A DNA stretch of 64,000 nucleotides from Acrasis kona (GCA_026419775.2 JAOPGA020000972.1:62001-126000); one strand, 5' to 3'. Positions 21,539 to 32,261 are shown, numbered from the stretch's first letter. Program-made: numbers and translations. The notes: generated by a model from the sequence alone, not told the origin.

Positions 21539-23424
21539 ATGCACAGGTACACAGAACAAGCAAATTTCTTAGCTTGGGATAATAACATTGATGGAGCTAT
21601 TAAGATGTTAGAGCCATATTCTGATAAGGTCCCGAATGCAGCAGTAGAATTATGTTTGATGAACATGACCAAAAGCATCAGTACGCCTCTTGATGCCAAT
21701 TATGATTTACAACATTAGTGAAATCTGTTGGAAACTCGGGCGATAAGAACTCCGATGAAATGTTAGAGCAGATATCAAGGGCAGAAGTATTTGTTGATCA
21801 AAGCATCAACTCCGATAGCTTATTGCTCGAACAAGCAAAAACGACCATAGAAATGAACAAAAAAATCTCGGAGGGAGATTGCCACAGAAAGCCCCCATTG
21901 GGCGTTCAACTTGACTCTCTTACAGATGTACAACTGAGTATGCTCTTTCAAATTTATCAGTCCCCTAATCGCGTACAGTCAACAATTTTAGGAAAAACTC
22001 CCAAATGCTCTATTCTGAGCTTACAGTTATGAGAGCACTAGTCCAGATCCAAAGTGCTGCCTACATTAGATGCTGTTATAACATTAGATCAGCTTGGAAG
22101 ACATATGACACTCTATATAATGACATTTTTGTGAACAACGAGCATAGGGACGACATTACACACGACAACTTTATACATCAAGACGTTCAGGCGGGAGTAA
22201 AATGTGGGCAAGCCCTTTTTTATTACGGAATGAGCATGATACCTAATTCCGTACAGTGGGTTTTATCGTACTTATCTGGAATGACTGCAGATCGAAAGAA
22301 GGGGGTCGAGTTACTCGAAGAAGTTGTTGAGCAGAGGGGAAGGTAATCATTGATACTTTTTAATCATTAACACAATGTGATAGGTTATCTCCTTTTGCTG
22401 CGGTATTACTGAGCATGCACTGCATCATGATGAGCACTGGATTCAAAACAAGACAACACAAATTAGACAAGTACAAAAACAAACTCCATGACACCATCAG
22501 CGAGTTCCCTAACGGAACAGGATTTTTGTTCATCGCTAGTCAGTATTTGAGAAAGGTTGGAGACATGGATCAGTCGATTGCACTTTGTGAGAAGGCCATC
22601 CGCTCGTCAGAAGATCGATTAGATTTTACACCTAGAGGTCTATCGACCGACTTGGCCATGTGGTAAGTGTCTTTTGACATTGAGTTTTAAACCTTTCAAG
22701 TTACGTCACTCGCGGTCAATTTGAAGAACCTTGTCGTCTTTTGCATGATGCTGTGATTAAGGATACAACAACTTTTGGTGGAAAATCATTTGCTGCACTC
22801 ACATTAGCGACGTGCCTGAGCATGTTGGGACGCATGGACGAGCGAAACGAATTATTGGATAAATTACAAGATCACTTTAACAAACAGAACCCAAGATGGG
22901 AAAAGTACATGATGTCAAAAGAACAAGTCATTAAAATGGTCCGTTCGAGAGAAGCCGAAACTACACTTGTTTTGTTGTTATCTACATTTGAAAGACTGTA
23001 CCTGAAAGATCGGTTAACGGAATTTAAAAGCACCGCTAACCTTCACATTAGACCATTGTTGAGATCATTGAGAGCCTCTTACAATAAAATGGATAAGAAG
23101 GATTGTATGTTTGAATCTCGTGTTGCGTTTGTATTGGCCGAAGCTGTTCTTATGGCAAGGATGGGTGATGACATGAAAATTGTAAAAGACAAATTAAATA
23201 AAGTTGTTGCGGTTGCAGAGAAGCTACACCATGAAAAGCAGTGGGCTGTTTATGCATTTTTCGAACTTGCCGAAATAGAATTTAATTCTGAAAATAGAGA
23301 TTTGAAAAAGGTTGAGGATTACATGCAATGCTGCATGGCCATCAAGGAATATAGCGTGGAAGATTTATATGCTCCAAGAATAAAGTGTGCAAATAGACAA
23401 CTGGAGAAAGCAAGGTCAACATAA
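21539..23424 (+). CDS. TTC39/IML2-family TPR protein, paralogue B
   Basis: Exons 21539-21680, 21719-21959, 21992-22342, 22384-22662 and 22701-23424, introns 38, 32, 41 and 38 nt, give 578 residues. The protein aligns along its length with paralogue A. Shared blocks include TEQANF at the N-terminus and TDVQLSMLF against TDAQLIRNF. Others are SMIPNSVQWVLSYLSGM against SIAPKSLQSVLGFLGF, STGFKTRQHKLDKY against SSGFKSNKRRLEKF, and ASQYLRKVGDMDQSIALCEKAI. None of the coding introns is at the same place as in paralogue A. The 32-nt second intron has a GTCCCC donor, the weakest splice in the model, and its codon is therefore uncertain. Confidence 0.82.
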
Positions 23425-23568
23425 AACAGCTATTTGTGAAAGAGAAGTTATTAATCTTATGAATAAATTAAATATTTGTTTAAACTGTATGTGTTGGTTG
23501 CAGTACTCCATGTGATATCCGATCTAAAAACAAGACTGTTACAAAATCAACTTCAAACATAAAAAATT

Positions 23569-24510
23569 ATGTTCAAGAGTGCGAGAATAAGGATTCTTGT
23601 AACATTATGCAACAATCAAAAGAGGCACGAAAGCAATCTATACACAAAGTACCGAGTGGATGTGATCAGACCACCAAAAACACACAAGTCAACATTAATT
23701 TGGTTGCATGGAAGCGGCCAAACGTCCTCAGATTTTAGAGCAAGACTTTCAACAATTGCAACAGAAAATACCAAAGTAGTGATACCCAATGCACCATACC
23801 GTTATGTAGAGTCTAGGGGTTTAGTTCAATCTTGGGCCACCGTCTCAACTCTTGAAAGAATGGGAGATATTCCCGATCCAAAAGTACCCGAAAAGAGAAT
23901 GGAGGATGAAGGTAGTTTAGAGGGATCAAGAGATGCAATAATCTCCCTCATCACATATGAGCATAATATATTAAATACCGTCAAGAGTGGAGGCTTAGAA
24001 GGACTCGCGGCTGCTTTTAGCGGTGCTCTAAGTGCACCAATGGAGCTTACTAAAAAGGCACAAATCTTCCTCGCAGGTTATGATACTGGAGGTGCGTTGG
24101 CAATATATGCCGGGCTAACGCATCCAATGATCAAGTTGGCAGGTCTTTGTAGCATAAGTGGGTATGTACCAAACAAGAAACATTTAGTGAAGAGCATTCC
24201 GTACTTCCAAAGGAATCAGAGATTACTAGCGCTAAATGGAATGTTGGACGAGTTTGTAGATGTGAATTATGCTGAAGAGGGGTACAAAGAATTGAAGGAC
24301 AAAGCGGGTATGGGCAATGTTTTTGTAACCATAGACCCTTCGAGGGACAACATTATCGAGGACAGAGAGTGGATGCAGTTAACGGAGACAGTGAACAAAA
24401 CATTTAAAGGGAATATATCAGCATCAAAAGCGCAGAAGGTAACCAGTTTGAGGTCGATGATTTCTAGATCGACATCAAGTAAGTCAATGGGTGATGTAAA
24501 TTGGAAATAA
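23569..24510 (+). CDS. Acyl-protein-thioesterase/carboxylesterase-fold protein, probably catalytically dead
   Basis: A single exon of 313 residues. The alpha/beta-hydrolase of the phospholipase/carboxylesterase family is recognisable: STLIWLHGSGQTSSDFRA (oxyanion region), VVIPNAPYR, the nucleophile elbow LAGYDTGGALAIYAGL, LCSISGYVP, and LLALNGMLDEFVDVNYAEEGY (Asp). The elbow of active members reads GFSQGG; here the nucleophile Ser is Asp (GYDTGG). No His is visible at the expected C-terminal position (TIDPSRDNIIED). Both changes argue for a pseudoenzyme or altered chemistry. The N-terminus (MFKSARIRILVTLCNNQKRH) could target mitochondria. AATAAA overlaps the stop. Confidence 0.82.
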   Translation: MFKSARIRILVTLCNNQKRHESNLYTKYRVDVIRPPKTHKSTLIWLHGSGQTSSDFRARLSTIATENTKVVIPNAPYRYVESRGLVQSWATVSTLERMGDIPDPKVPEKRMEDEGSLEGSRDAIISLITYEHNILNTVKSGGLEGLAAAFSGALSAPMELTKKAQIFLAGYDTGGALAIYAGLTHPMIKLAGLCSISGYVPNKKHLVKSIPYFQRNQRLLALNGMLDEFVDVNYAEEGYKELKDKAGMGNVFVTIDPSRDNIIEDREWMQLTETVNKTFKGNISASKAQKVTSLRSMISRSTSSKSMGDVNWK

Positions 24511-24657
24511 AAAACTCATTGAACGTATTTCCCATCTAACTATAGTATTACTCAACCTTCCTTCAATGGTTTACTAGTATGGTGGTCATTTGTTGAGGTG
24601 TATAATTAGCACAAAATAAACGGAACTTTACCCATATGGAGACCATAAAAAAAGCGA

Positions 24658-26106
24658 ATGCTTGAGTTCATTAAGGATCAAAAACCCATCATACTAGCAC
24701 AACAGTCATGTAGTAACTGTAGAAAGATGCATAAAAGATGCGACAGAGTGTTACCGGAGTGTGGATTGTGTTCCAAACGGAACAAGATTTGCTGTTATGA
24801 TGACCAAAGCGTAAGAAGAACGCTACCGAAGGCTAGTTCCTTTGTCAAACAACGTTTGGATCCATTCGCAGGAGATATGTCCGATTTTATTGTTCGTTCA
24901 TTGAACTACAACATGCCCATTCTATCACCAGAGAAAATAAGACTTGTGATAAATGCCATCGACAAAGAATCGAGGGGATCTCCTGTGTATGATCCCAACA
25001 TCAAATCAGAAGAGATTGCCCTTGTTTTTAGCGTGCTTGCACTCTCCACTAAATACAAGGGAAATCTCATCGATTGTAAGATTTACTTTGACAGAGCACG
25101 TTCCATCATTGCACCCGACCTCGAACTCATCATTGAAAATTATGTCACCGCCGCATGTTGCTGTTTTATAGGCACATACTGTGCACTAGAATTGGACGTT
25201 CCTCGAGCTCAGTTTTACGTTACTCTACTAAGGCTTTTCATCGACGTTCAATCCCAACAAAAGATCAGAGACAAGAGATTAAACTTTATAGAGCACGAGT
25301 ACATTACGATTAAATCCTTATTATCGCAAGAAGCAGACATGGAAATGATGCTCAAGAAGTACTTTGAAAGATTATTCTCAGTGTTGGACTTTTATAAACA
25401 AGATAATCCAAGCGACGTTCAATTATATGCAAATTACACGACTTGGCTGACAAAAGCTGAATCCGAAAAGATATTTAGTGACCTAAGAAGCAGTTCCAAC
25501 AAGGAATTCCCGTTGAATCCCGAACGTTTCGAGAGGATTTCAAAGACAATCATGAGCATGTATAAAGGCAAAAACATTAACTTGCCGGAACTGTCGGAGA
25601 GATGGGCCATCTCAATGTTGGTGCTACACGGTGCTCAATTACAATACTTTAGGAACCTTGGAGATCGAGAGAATGCAAGAAAGGAGGCCGACATTATTAC
25701 GGAAATTATTGTAGAGAGGAAGTCGGTTTTCAAGATGGCGGGTGTAATCATTAGAGCAGCTGCAAACATTCATCTGGAAGATTTTGATTCTGGACTCATG
25801 GATCGGAGCGTTTTGATACAAAAACTTCGACAGGACTACATTGCCGTCAGCAACATTGCGAATTCTTCTCATTTATGGAAGGTTAGACTCGAAGAATTAA
25901 AATCAAGGTTGGAAGAAACGATATGGACTTTTACAAACTATCAAAACGCGCAATGTAACAATGATCAACAACTAGCGAATACTTTTAATGACCAAGATGA
26001 ATTTCTTAGTAGAGACCTCATTCCTGAAATTAATCAAAACCCATTTGACGATCTTACAATGACTGAAAATGAATTTGAAGAACTTTTAAACAATATCCTT
26101 AGTTAA
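24658..26106 (+). CDS. Zn2Cys6 binuclear-cluster transcription factor
   Basis: A single exon of 482 residues from the ATG at 24658. Residues 18-45 have C-x2-C-x6-C-x6-C-x2-C-x6-C (CSNCRKMHKRCDRVLPECGLC, then C45), the fungal-type GAL4-like zinc cluster with basic residues between cysteines 2 and 3. The remainder is alpha-helical without a recognised fungal middle-homology region. The C-terminus is acidic and hydrophobic (MTENEFEELLNNIL), like an activation domain. The family is best known from fungi but also occurs in some amoebae. It acts by binding CGG-type sites; the target here is unknown. Confidence 0.85.
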   Translation: MLEFIKDQKPIILAQQSCSNCRKMHKRCDRVLPECGLCSKRNKICCYDDQSVRRTLPKASSFVKQRLDPFAGDMSDFIVRSLNYNMPILSPEKIRLVINAIDKESRGSPVYDPNIKSEEIALVFSVLALSTKYKGNLIDCKIYFDRARSIIAPDLELIIENYVTAACCCFIGTYCALELDVPRAQFYVTLLRLFIDVQSQQKIRDKRLNFIEHEYITIKSLLSQEADMEMMLKKYFERLFSVLDFYKQDNPSDVQLYANYTTWLTKAESEKIFSDLRSSSNKEFPLNPERFERISKTIMSMYKGKNINLPELSERWAISMLVLHGAQLQYFRNLGDRENARKEADIITEIIVERKSVFKMAGVIIRAAANIHLEDFDSGLMDRSVLIQKLRQDYIAVSNIANSSHLWKVRLEELKSRLEETIWTFTNYQNAQCNNDQQLANTFNDQDEFLSRDLIPEINQNPFDDLTMTENEFEELLNNILS

Positions 26107-26615
26107 TAGTGTACTTGTAAATAAAATATTTGGCTTCATCTCTCTGTTTGTTATTTATAAAAAAGGAATGTCCACCACCAGACGACAAGGTACCCATATC
26201 TCATGCTCAGTTCTGCTATCCTCGCAGTAATAGTGCACTGTGTGTTCGTTGCTTGGTGACCCACCTCACGCATTCCCACAGTTTTCAACAACCTGGTTTA
26301 CATACCTTGCGATACGCACGCCATGTTGACACCACATTTGGCAGAGGACAGAACATCAACACAGTATTGATATGAGAGACACATGCCACCAGATGACATT
26401 CAAACCTGTATGCAAGCAACCTACTTGTTACAGATGAGCGGCTAACCTCATCCCATGAGAAAAGGTAATCAAATTTTATTTCAACCTTGATAGATAATTT
26501 TTTATAGAGAGATTATGGTATTTGTAAGTTAATAAACAAATAAAATAGCAAAATTCACCCTCTTCTACTGACACTTTATCCAATTATTCTTGTTATCTTG
26601 TTCTCTTCGGTATAG
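26107..26615. other. Intergenic, unassigned
   Basis: About 510 bp. A plus-strand open stretch of about 70 codons (26166-26371) is relatively rich in Cys, His and Pro (CYPRSN, CVRCLVTHLTHSHSF) but has no ATG in frame and no splice partner I can support. A 22-codon Cys-rich frame follows at about 26373. Either may be a relic or an unrecognised small gene. Confidence 0.35.
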
Positions 26616-26681
26616 GTAAGTTTCCTTGACTTGTTTTTGGTGTTGAAGTTGCCTTCATGCGTAAATTGAAGCTATTTTTAG
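26616..26681 (+). other. 5'-UTR intron of the F-box/SUKH gene
   Basis: GTAAGT donor at 26616 and TTTTTAG acceptor at 26681, 66 nt, directly abutting the ATG at 26682. It is long compared with coding introns in this window. Confidence 0.55.
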
Positions 26682-27632
26682 ATGAATACGCTGTATGAAC
26701 CAACCCCTGATGTAATTTGGATCAAGAAGGACGATGATATTGTGCCAGTATCAGTAGTGAGCAGGTCACCAAAACTAGTTCTTTCTTCAATGATCAACGA
26801 CGATTCATCTATGTACGCCATGAATGGAACTGTTCCAATCCCACGAGAGGTACTTTTGCATGTATTCTCCTTTATGCAAGTTGAGGATCTACTTTTGCCA
26901 GAAATCATGCTTTCATCCAAATTCATGTACAATACCCTCACATCATCTGATGGAGTGGAATTCATTCAAAATACATTTCATAAATATAAACAAGCAAACG
27001 ACTATATAAGAGCATCTTTACTTTTATTAAGCATCGCAAGGTATTACTACAATCCTTCTTGCCTGTTCGTCAGCATAAACCTCCGGCACAGGAGAATGTG
27101 TAAAATTTGGGTAGATCTTGGCAATTATGTACCAGTAAGGTCTAGAGTTGATATTGGACCTCCTTGTCAAACAAAATGTTTAGAGGAACTGAAGAATGAG
27201 CTGTGTCGCTTTTACAAAAATCCAAAACTAACAATACCGACAGATATAGTGCTTAGCTGGTGCGTTCATGATGGAGAGATAGGAGATGCTGTTCTACAAG
27301 TCAGCAGCCTATGTCCGGAGATATCATGCATATTGGGCTTCGCCAAATTGTTAACAATAAATGAAATTGTGAATCTTCTCAAAGTGAGAGATCCTAAAGA
27401 ATACACTCGTGTATCGCCCCTCGATTATAAATCTCCATTGTATTTGCTGCCTATATCTGATTATGTAGCAAACAAGGAACTCTGTATCGACATTGAAACT
27501 GGTGTTGTTTATCTTTCGTCAGGATGGAATTTATTTGCAAAGGCTGACAATTTGTTAGAATACTATTATACCTTGTTGGACATTCCTTTAATCCCAAAGA
27601 ATCAGATAAATGAATTGCCTCAAATATTGTAG
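26682..27632 (+). CDS. F-box protein with SMI1/KNR4-like (SUKH) domain
   Basis: A single coding exon of 316 residues. Near residue 50 is an F-box: VPIPREVLLHVFSFMQ, then LLLPEIMLSSKFMYN. The C-terminal half resembles a SUKH/KNR4 domain: IPTDIVLSWCVHDGE (IP.dl..sw..hdG), LYLLPISDYVANKELCIDIETGVVYL and SSGWNLFAKADNLLEYYYTLL. The F-box plus SUKH pairing is known from FBXO3-type proteins, where the second half is used for substrate recruitment in an SCF ligase. The SUKH assignment is moderate, from pattern only. Confidence 0.72.
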   Translation: MNTLYEPTPDVIWIKKDDDIVPVSVVSRSPKLVLSSMINDDSSMYAMNGTVPIPREVLLHVFSFMQVEDLLLPEIMLSSKFMYNTLTSSDGVEFIQNTFHKYKQANDYIRASLLLLSIARYYYNPSCLFVSINLRHRRMCKIWVDLGNYVPVRSRVDIGPPCQTKCLEELKNELCRFYKNPKLTIPTDIVLSWCVHDGEIGDAVLQVSSLCPEISCILGFAKLLTINEIVNLLKVRDPKEYTRVSPLDYKSPLYLLPISDYVANKELCIDIETGVVYLSSGWNLFAKADNLLEYYYTLLDIPLIPKNQINELPQIL

Positions 27633-27788
27633 TTTAATAAATGTTTGATTCTGAAGGTTGTTGTTTGTTCCGCAAAAAAAATTCCAATGCAAATATAAAG
27701 ATGTCACCCAGTGTATTGTGTATTATAGGATACCTCCGATCAACTTCTGTTATTGTTTCACGTGATTTTGTAAAGGAACAAAAGTAAT

Positions 27789-28638
27789 ATGTGGGTAAGC
27801 ACGGCTTCCGAGGGGAATTCTAACAAAAACAACAGGGTAGAAGCTCTAACAAACAGAAGGAAGCTATCACTAACTTCAGAAACATAACCAGTACATCGTA
27901 AGAAATAACCTTTGTGGGTGGTCACTCACACATTTTAGTGAGAAAGTTGCGACCGAGTATTTGAAAAAGTTCAATTATGCTCTAGATGCGGCAGTAAATG
28001 ATTATTTTAATAACACGGGTAACTCTCAGCCCCAAAAGACCAGTAAGGAGATGGAGCAAGCGTTCGAGAAGTACAAGCAAATTGGTATTGCCGAGGGCGG
28101 GGATCCAAAAAAAGACTCTGTTCAAGGGGATGGGTTGATGGCCCTTCTTACTGACATTGGCGTCGATCCAGAACAAATAGAGCCCCTTATATTGCTATGG
28201 AAGTTAAACTGCCAAGAGCAATACAATATAAGCAGTACAGAGTGGAAAGAGTTTGCAGACCTTGGTTGCGATTCGCCCGCGAAAATCAAATCAAAATTAC
28301 CTCAGTGGAAGAGAGACCTTGAGGATGCAAATGAGTTCAAACGCTTTTATATGTACGTGTTCGACTATGCAAGAGACAAGAGTGCGCGCTCTATCCCAGT
28401 CGAAACAGCAGTGCCTTATTTTAAATTGATCTTGAACGGGAGATACAAGCACATCAACGACTGGTGCGAGTACTTGGAAAATGTCAACAAGAAAGCAGTC
28501 ACCAAGGATACTTGGCAACAATTCCTAGAGTTTGTGAAGAATGTTAAGCCAGATCTATCCGATTATGATCCTGACCAAGCTTGGCCCGTCGTTATTGATG
28601 AGTTTGTTGAACATTTGAAGAAAAAGGGCGGTAAATAA
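27789..28638 (+). CDS. DCN1-like (DCUN1D) cullin neddylation factor
   Basis: Exons 27789-27794, 27836-27897 and 27939-28638 with two 41-nt introns give 255 residues. The first exon encodes only Met-Trp. The N-terminal UBA-like helix (KQKEAITNFRNITS then SEKVATEYLKKFNYALDAAVNDYF) matches DCUN1D1 (VRQFMIFTQSSEKTAVSCL). The C-terminal potentiating-neddylation domain shows FKRFYMYVFDYARD, RSIPVETAVPYFKLIL, INDWCEYLE and DTWQQFLEFVK..LSDYDPDQAWPVVIDEFVEHL. It promotes NEDD8 transfer to cullins, so it fits functionally with the two F-box genes here. AATAAA overlaps the stop. The next gene converges with 46 bp between stops. Confidence 0.93.
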
Positions 28639-28684
28639 ACAATTCGATTTATTTTAACTGAAGGCTTTCAAAACTCAACAGTGC

Positions 28685-29746
28685 TCAAAGTTTCCTCTTC
28701 TTGTTTATTGGTTGATCTAATGTGCCACCGTTCGCTCTCTTGGAAGCCAACTTCATGTTTTTTCTCTCGGCCAATCCCATTCTCTTTCCTGTCGACTTGG
28801 TTTCAATTACCATGCTCAGTGGCTGGACCTTGGCTTTTTCCGTCTCATAGTTTGTCCCAGTTAACTTTTCTATCAATCGCTTATCTATTTTTTTCTTGTT
28901 CTTGTCAACCAATGGAATTTTATGAGTTTTGAAATTCATGTCCACACCTCTAAGAACTATATCGCGCCGGCTAGAAATGTTTCCTCTCAACATACCAGAT
29001 TCTTGAAGATGAAGTTTGAGGATTTCGTTACCACTCACTTTGAGTTCTTTTTCAGTGTAGACGCGTGTAAAGATTTCCTCCTGGACATTGGCAGCCACTG
29101 GAGTTATCCTACCTCTCTGCTCAAAACTAGTCTTATTCTCGATTAGTTGCTTTAATTCTTTTGGAATCTTTATGCCAAATCTTACAAATAAATGCCTCAA
29201 CGTAAGGGGCATTTTTTCAATGAAATCCTGCATCAGGATGGTTTCGCACAAAAGTTTTTCGAAACCATCTGGATCTATATCAAGATAGCAACTGTGTGGA
29301 AACTCTAAGAACGAGCACAAATCGGACAATTTTTTCAAACTGAGAGCGGGTTCGGTCCTCTCTGGAGATGCGAGCGTAGAATTTATGTAGACTAAGCGTA
29401 AAAGCACTTGTAACTGGCACTCACGAATGTAACTTCCTCTGACTTTCCTCCTCTCCTCTTCATCTTTGACTAGTAGTTTTTTATAATACCTTTTAGATAG
29501 CATTTCGTATTTGAAGAGAAGTATGGTAATGAAAGTTTTTAAATTTGTCTTTTCTTTTGATATGGCGTTGTTGATTTCATGTCTAAATTCCTCTAACTTC
29601 GTTGCGCTTAATGCTCCCTTGTCATTCAAATCTGTTGTGCATTGGGCGAACTTTTTGTACGTGGATTTTGCATTCTGTTCTCTCTTCAATGAAGTCTTCA
29701 ATCTCTTAATCGGTGTCGATGAGATTACAGGGTCCGATGATGACAT
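28685..29746 (-). CDS. Possible Sld3/Treslin (STD domain)-like replication protein
   Basis: A single exon of 353 residues from the ATG at 29746. The protein is basic with nuclear-type C-terminal Lys/Arg clusters (PINKKRKL). The central part, RECQLQVLLRLVYIN, then FLEFPHSCYLDI, then LCETILMQDFIEKMPLTLRHLFVRFGIKIP, resembles the Sld3-Treslin domain. That domain has an .ECk.Q..LRlE. helix and a later F...v...y...LP..L...y..lg..iP block. If right, it helps load Cdc45 at origins. The match is by pattern memory only; it could be an unrelated nuclear helical protein. Confidence 0.5.
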   Translation of the reverse strand: MSSSDPVISSTPIKRLKTSLKREQNAKSTYKKFAQCTTDLNDKGALSATKLEEFRHEINNAISKEKTNLKTFITILLFKYEMLSKRYYKKLLVKDEEERRKVRGSYIRECQLQVLLRLVYINSTLASPERTEPALSLKKLSDLCSFLEFPHSCYLDIDPDGFEKLLCETILMQDFIEKMPLTLRHLFVRFGIKIPKELKQLIENKTSFEQRGRITPVAANVQEEIFTRVYTEKELKVSGNEILKLHLQESGMLRGNISSRRDIVLRGVDMNFKTHKIPLVDKNKKKIDKRLIEKLTGTNYETEKAKVQPLSMVIETKSTGKRMGLAERKNMKLASKRANGGTLDQPINKKRKL

Positions 29747-29827
29747 TTTAAAAAAATCCGTTACATCAAAATTTTTTTGACATTGGTTAACTCTTACAAT
29801 CTATGAATTCTAGTGATGGTAAGATTT

Positions 29828-31027
29828 TTACATTTTTATTCTTTTTCTTGATTTTTTTAATGTTCTCCTTTTCCTGACCTTTGTCACGCCCTTGCCTTCA
29901 TCCTTCTCGGCATACTCCACTAATTTCCCGTAGTATTCTTCGTCAAAGTAATCGCACTTTAACACTACCACACTAATACTAATAAGTCCCTCAAGGAAAG
30001 CTTTGTCTAAGGACTCCTCGTCTTTTCTATGTGCTTTTTTAATGTTTAAAATATTAAGCAACTTGAAGCCCCAAACACTATCGAGCAGTGCTTGTAACCA
30101 TGTTTTTCTAACAGTTGAGGACAGGTGGGGCCAATCGTTTACAGAGATACTCCCCTTCAACGAGGTTGTGTAATGGCCACAATATTGCCACTTTGTAGCA
30201 CTACATCGTGTGAACACAGGAAGGACGGGTGGTGCTTTTTTAACTTCAACAAGTGCAAATCCATGCTGCCCAGGACCAGCAGGTTGGTCGGGATTCAAAT
30301 CAGAAAGCAGGCAAGCAAAAGAATTTGTCGTATCGTTTGTGTCAAAGTTTAATTGTTCCATACAATGATAAACAGAGGAGATTTGATGACGAGAAAAACA
30401 ACGCACATCAGGGGGAGTTGGAACAGCAGAGCCACACCAATCAGGGACTTTAAATAATCCATTTTTACCTTCCTCTTTAATGTGTACCTCTTCAACGACA
30501 TCCTGACCATCGTCGTGTGTAAACTTTATTCGAATAACTTTGCTATTTTCATCCTTTTCCGAGTTTGTTCTCGCACTCGTTTGGGGAACCTCCCTACTAG
30601 ATTCTGGATTTCTTACAGGTGTCTTGTTGCTGGTGTCTGCTTCTATGTTAGTGGCAGCATCCTCTACAACCACAGGCTTCAAAATTCTTTTGACTTTTAA
30701 TGTTGGCGTATGATTTTCTGCCAAATCGTTTTGTGGCATTGCATTAAAATCGATATGCCGAAAGTGTTGACGATCGTCTTTGATGATGGTGATTGCGTCA
30801 CTTTCATCATCACAAATGTCAATCACAGTGGGGGCAATTTTTGCTCCACATTCGCAGCAGAATTTTGCGTGAGAAGGGTTTTTGTTTGTCTTACATTCAG
30901 AGCAAGTTGTTATAATTGTCTTGAGCTTTTGGCATATAATTTTATGCTTTTTTGTCTTGCTCCACTGTATAATCTTTCTTTTTGTTGAGTCTTCCCCTAC
31001 AATCACATCCCCACTGCTTACCATCAT
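29828..31027 (-). CDS. Zinc-ribbon protein with a C-terminal WQYCGHY-type domain, uncharacterised
   Basis: A single exon of about 399 residues. The start is taken at the ATG at 31027. Near residue 45 is a zinc-ribbon-like C-x2-C / C-x2-C pair (TCSECKTN, FCCECGAKI). The middle is acidic and disordered. The C-terminal 180 residues hold a globular domain with RCSATKWQYCGHYTTSL, TVRKTWLQALLDS and LISISVVVLKCDYFDEEYYG. A similar WxYCGxY segment occurs in uncharacterised proteins of fungi. The C-terminal end is a basic cluster (RKRRTLKKSRKRIKM), suggesting nuclear localisation. Function unknown. Confidence 0.7.
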   Translation of the reverse strand: MMVSSGDVIVGEDSTKRKIIQWSKTKKHKIICQKLKTIITTCSECKTNKNPSHAKFCCECGAKIAPTVIDICDDESDAITIIKDDRQHFRHIDFNAMPQNDLAENHTPTLKVKRILKPVVVEDAATNIEADTSNKTPVRNPESSREVPQTSARTNSEKDENSKVIRIKFTHDDGQDVVEEVHIKEEGKNGLFKVPDWCGSAVPTPPDVRCFSRHQISSVYHCMEQLNFDTNDTTNSFACLLSDLNPDQPAGPGQHGFALVEVKKAPPVLPVFTRCSATKWQYCGHYTTSLKGSISVNDWPHLSSTVRKTWLQALLDSVWGFKLLNILNIKKAHRKDEESLDKAFLEGLISISVVVLKCDYFDEEYYGKLVEYAEKDEGKGVTKVRKRRTLKKSRKRIKM

Positions 31028-31108
31028 CCGATCATGCAAAATTTGTAAGAACCAACTTATGATTGGGCACTAGATTGTAAATTTTAGAAACATAAACTTA
31101 TTTCAAAA

Positions 31109-32261
31109 TCAAACTGCATATTTATTGACTTCCCTCCTCAACTTGGTTAGGGTGGCTGACTCATCTTCATTATTAGCCATTAAAAGATTTGACAAAGAAA
31201 CTTCTTCATCCTTTGAAAAGCCAATTTCGTGGGCAAGCGTCAACCAATTATCGACAATGGCGTGCAAGAAGGGTTTCGATGATAAAAAACCACTTAGCGG
31301 AGCAGCACTCAGAACAACATTTACCTGATTATCAAAGGCAGCATCAAACAAATTTTGAGGACAAAAATCTTTTTCGTGGATGATTTCATTTTTAATGTTT
31401 GCCGGTATCGACAAATGTTGAGGTGCATTAGCCTCTATGAATTCACTTACAATGTCTTCGGCCTCAGATTGTCTCTCGCCGGTGCCCATTACTCTGTATT
31501 TGATAATCTGATCGATAAAGCTAAATTGATTAGATAAATTATGTTTGATCAAATAGTCCTTGTAAATGTTTTTGGTCGTGTGGTTAGTTATGATGGATAT
31601 AATGTTGAAGTCATATTGGTCAATGTATTTCTTGAGTGCATTGAAGACATTGTTATCGGCCAGCACATAACTTAATTTCAAGTTAATCGTACCCGATGCT
31701 ACATCTTTCAACCTGATCTGGTGTGACACCTTGTCCTCTGATTCACAAAGTTGTTTGATGGACTGCAAATTGACTTTCGCACTACCCATGTAATCGTGTC
31801 CTCCTACTAAATCCCAATCCCACACTTCTATGAATAAAAAGTCACTAAAGATGGATGCAACTGGTAGACTGAATTCCTCATCAAAGACTGGTGATAATGT
31901 TTGCTTCTTCACTTTGCTCTTTCCTGTTTTAGGGTATATGGTTGAATAGTCGTCGGATTCAGGTCCTGATTATATGTCACATCAATTACATGACCACTAA
32001 CTTACCTGTTGCGAGGTAAACGTAGGGGTCGCTTTTACCACTCCTATCTTTGGGAACAAGATTGTCTCCACTTTCCAGGACAACATTAAGGTATCCTTCT
32101 ATTTTGGTGGATGTTTTGTTGAATTTAAGCTTGTCGATGCGTTCTTTGAGTGTGGACATTATTATTTCAAAAGTTGTCACTTTTCAACTATCACCTAAAT
32201 AGTCAACCACTTTGATGTCTTTGTGAATCATTTTGTAAGGCTTGTTCCACTTGTTACTCAT
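31109..32261 (-). CDS. C2 domain plus RGS-like domain protein
   Basis: Exons 32261-32195, 32143-32006 and 31965-31109 with introns of 51 and 40 nt give 353 residues. A shorter model starts at the ATG at 32159 inside the first intron and is also open (336 residues). Residues 40-160 are a C2 domain: GYLNVVLESGDNLVPKD..GKSDPYVYL, SPVFDEEFSLPV, FLFIEVWDWDLVGGHDYMGSAKVNL, with the Asp residues for calcium. The C-terminal half looks like an RGS fold: FIDQIIKYR, EAEDIVSEFIEANAPQHLSIP, NLFDAAFDNQVNVVL. RGS proteins accelerate GTP hydrolysis on G-alpha; calcium-dependent membrane recruitment through C2 is inferred. Confidence 0.75.
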
